From the NCBI RefSeq assembly GCF_007679325.1, contig NZ_VEGI01000001.1:310001-374000 (forward strand): DNA of 64,000 bases, read 5' to 3'. Every line of letters starts with the position of its first letter. The first letter of the stretch is position 1. Below are positions 60,950 to 64,000 of the stretch, one piece after another. The notes under the pieces were generated by a model. It did no database searches. It saw only the letters and a list, made by a program, of their open reading frames with translations, and had not been told where the DNA came from. The position numbers and the translations under genes were made by a program. The DNA comes from Arthrobacter sp. U41 (GTDB lineage: Bacteria > Actinomycetota > Actinomycetes > Actinomycetales > Micrococcaceae).

Positions 60950-61512
60950 TAGTCGTTGACCCGGCCGAGGTAGCTGCCGTCGCGGGTGTCGACCTTGACC
61001 TTGGTGTTGTTCTCGACGAACAGCGGCACCTGGATCTCATAGCCGGTTTCAAGCGTGGCGGGCTTGGTGCCGGCCGAGGAGCGGTCGCCCTGCAGGCCCG
61101 GCTCGGTGTAGGTGATCTCGAGCACAACGCTCGGCGGGAGCTCGATGTAAAGGGGGTTGCCCTCGTGGATGGCGATGTTGACCATCTGGTTTTCGAGCAT
61201 GAAGTTGGTGGCGTCGCCGACGGTTGCACCCGGAACGGTCAGCTGGTCGAAGTCGGTGGTGTCCATGAACACGAAGTCCGCGCCGTCCTGGTACAGGTAC
61301 TGGTAGTCGCGGCGGTCAACCGTGGCGGTCTCGATCTTGAGTCCGGCGTTGAAGGTCTTGTCGACCACCTTGCCGGACATCACGTTGCGCATCTTGGTGC
61401 GCACGAACGCGCCTCCCTTGCCGGGCTTGACGTGCTGGAACTCGATGATGTTCCAGAGCTGGCCCTCAAGCTTAAGGACGGTTCCGTTCTTGATGTCGTT
61501 AGTGGTTGCCAC
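60949..61512 (-). CDS. efp: Elongation factor P
   Basis: Relieves ribosome stalling at polyproline. 187 residues, three OB domains. The tip loop reads [10 protein letters not shown], with the Lys in the position modified in other bacteria; no modification gene is in the window. GTG 61512 follows AGAGGAT. Coupled to nusB. Confidence 0.97.
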   Translation of the reverse strand: MATTNDIKNGTVLKLEGQLWNIIEFQHVKPGKGGAFVRTKMRNVMSGKVVDKTFNAGLKIETATVDRRDYQYLYQDGADFVFMDTTDFDQLTVPGATVGDATNFMLENQMVNIAIHEGNPLYIELPPSVVLEITYTEPGLQGDRSSAGTKPATLETGYEIQVPLFVENNTKVKVDTRDGSYLGRVND

Positions 61513-61692
61513 TGTATCCTCTTGGTTTCGTTTTTAGCTGCCTAGGTCTGCCAGCCGGTTATGCCAGGCAAGCAGGCCGAATGGCTGCCAGCGCGTATTT
61601 ATCAAAAATCCAAAAACCATTCTACCGGGTTTGCGCCCCACCTGCCGGACGCACCGGTCCGGAACCGCCGCCGCCGCCCGGGCGGCCCGGAT
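61513..61692. other. efp promoter region
   Basis: A 180-bp gap. An AT-rich stretch (61596-61624) stands out from its GC-rich surroundings and holds two -10-like hexamers on the minus strand, TAGAAT (61624-61619) and TAAATA (61601-61596). Likely the efp-nusB promoter; the -35 is not clear. Confidence 0.45.
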
Positions 61693-62207
61693 TCAGGAGG
61701 CGAGATCCAGCACGTCCCGGGCGCGCTGCAGCGCCACGGTGGAGGCGTAGATCAGTGCCGCGTCTGCGGAGCCGGCGACCCTGAGGTCAAGGGCTTTCGC
61801 GAAGGATTCGACGGCGGCGGCAAGGTTGCCGCTGGCGAAGTAGGACCGGCCGAGGTGCTGGCGGACGGCGGCTTCGTCCAACGTGCCATGCGTTTCCGCG
61901 AGCAGTTGGCGGAACAGTTCAACCGCCCGGTCCAGCCGGTTGGAGACCCGCAGGATGTCCGCTTCAAAGATGCGCAGGCGCAGCGAGGAGGGGTCGCTGT
62001 ACCGGGCCTCGGCGAGCAGCTCGGCGGCCTCGGCGGCATGCCCCTCAACGAGCCGGACGAAGATCAGGTCACCGGGGTCGGTCGAGGCAGCCAGCGCCGC
62101 GGCGCAGGTCTCCTCGTTGACGATCTGGGGTACCAGGCTGTCCGGGTTGATCTTGATCCCTGGAAAGCCCGCATCCGGCCAATCGCTGGTACCTGTGACG
62201 AAAGGCA

Positions 62208-62208
<1 letters not shown>
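61693..62208 (-). CDS. Tetratricopeptide-like protein between aroB and efp
   Basis: 171 residues, helical. About two to three TPR-like helical pairs (RIFEADILRVSNRLDRAVEL, RSYFASGNLAAAVESFAKAL) in the C-terminal two thirds; the first 40 residues are different (GFPGIKINPDSLVPQIVN). Function unknown. Its ATG shares a TGATG with aroB, so it is coupled to the shikimate genes. The family is recurrent at this place in Micrococcaceae, as I recall. Confidence 0.82.
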
Positions 62209-63918
<1,710 letters not shown>

Positions 63919-63919
<1 letters not shown>

Positions 63920-64000
63920 TACTGGCCGATCGAGTCCAGGGACGCCGGAATGTTGTCCAGATAACCCTTGATGTTGCGGACGGTTTCCTGCACGGAATCG
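63919..64000 (-). CDS. aroC: Chorismate synthase, C-terminal end only
   Basis: Only the last 26 residues are inside the window (ending RNIKGYLDNIPASLDSIGQ). The sequence matches the chorismate synthase tail and its place before aroK; too short for independent proof. Confidence 0.75.

Overview
The window is about 64 kb of chromosome from a high-GC actinobacterium. Gene order and protein sequences (hrcA-dnaJ-rsmE, pyrR-to-priA, aroC-aroK-aroB-efp-nusB, actinobacterial-type mihF, DUF3097) point to the Micrococcaceae, most likely Arthrobacter or a close relative. Many genes start with GTG or TTG. I see no phage, insertion sequence, CRISPR array, tRNA or rRNA. This is core chromosome with a few accessory genes.

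Layout. 1-3.5 kb: uppS (partial), recO and leuA, read leftwards, with a leucine-rich leader peptide in front of leuA. 3.6-7.2 kb: an M13 metallopeptidase and an LCP cell-wall ligase. 7.3-11.2 kb: tightly coupled phoH-ybeY-corC-era operon. 11.7-16 kb: a GerMN lipoprotein, then hrcA-dnaJ-rsmE behind a CIRCE element. 16-26.4 kb: DUF3097, DUF4870, hemW, lepA, a PemK-like protein, rpsT, holA, comEC, comEA. 26.8-31 kb: the accessory part, with an FAD monooxygenase, a small Cys-rich protein, a DUF2254 membrane protein and a DegV protein. 31-39.4 kb: leuS with its own leucine attenuator, then the glycerol operon glpD-glpF-glpK with a divergent SorC-type regulator. 39.4-42.3 kb: aldo/keto reductase, alpha/beta hydrolase and glycosyltransferase. 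42.4-57.8 kb: the pyrimidine operon pyrR-pyrB-pyrC-orf-carA-carB-pyrF followed by mihF-gmk-rpoZ-coaBC-metK-priA. 57.9-60.3 kb: a PrsW protease and a serine hydrolase. 60.5-64 kb: aroC (partial)-aroK-aroB-TPR orf, then efp-nusB.

Two things stand out. First, leuA and leuS each follow a very short open frame with a run of leucine codons (peptides beginning fMet-Arg-Ala-x-Leu-Leu-Leu). In both, a -10-like hexamer lies exactly six bases before the start codon, as expected for a leaderless transcript, and RNA structure follows (a long-range stem for leuA, an intrinsic terminator for leuS). This suggests that leucine synthesis and leucyl-tRNA charging share one sensing logic. Second, the window is full of short tandem arrays with a period near 14 bp. 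They are 12-15 bp between genes and 15 bp inside genes, where they add pentapeptide repeats to ComEA, RsmE and the CarB tail. The largest is an 11-unit array that begins inside the end of prsW.
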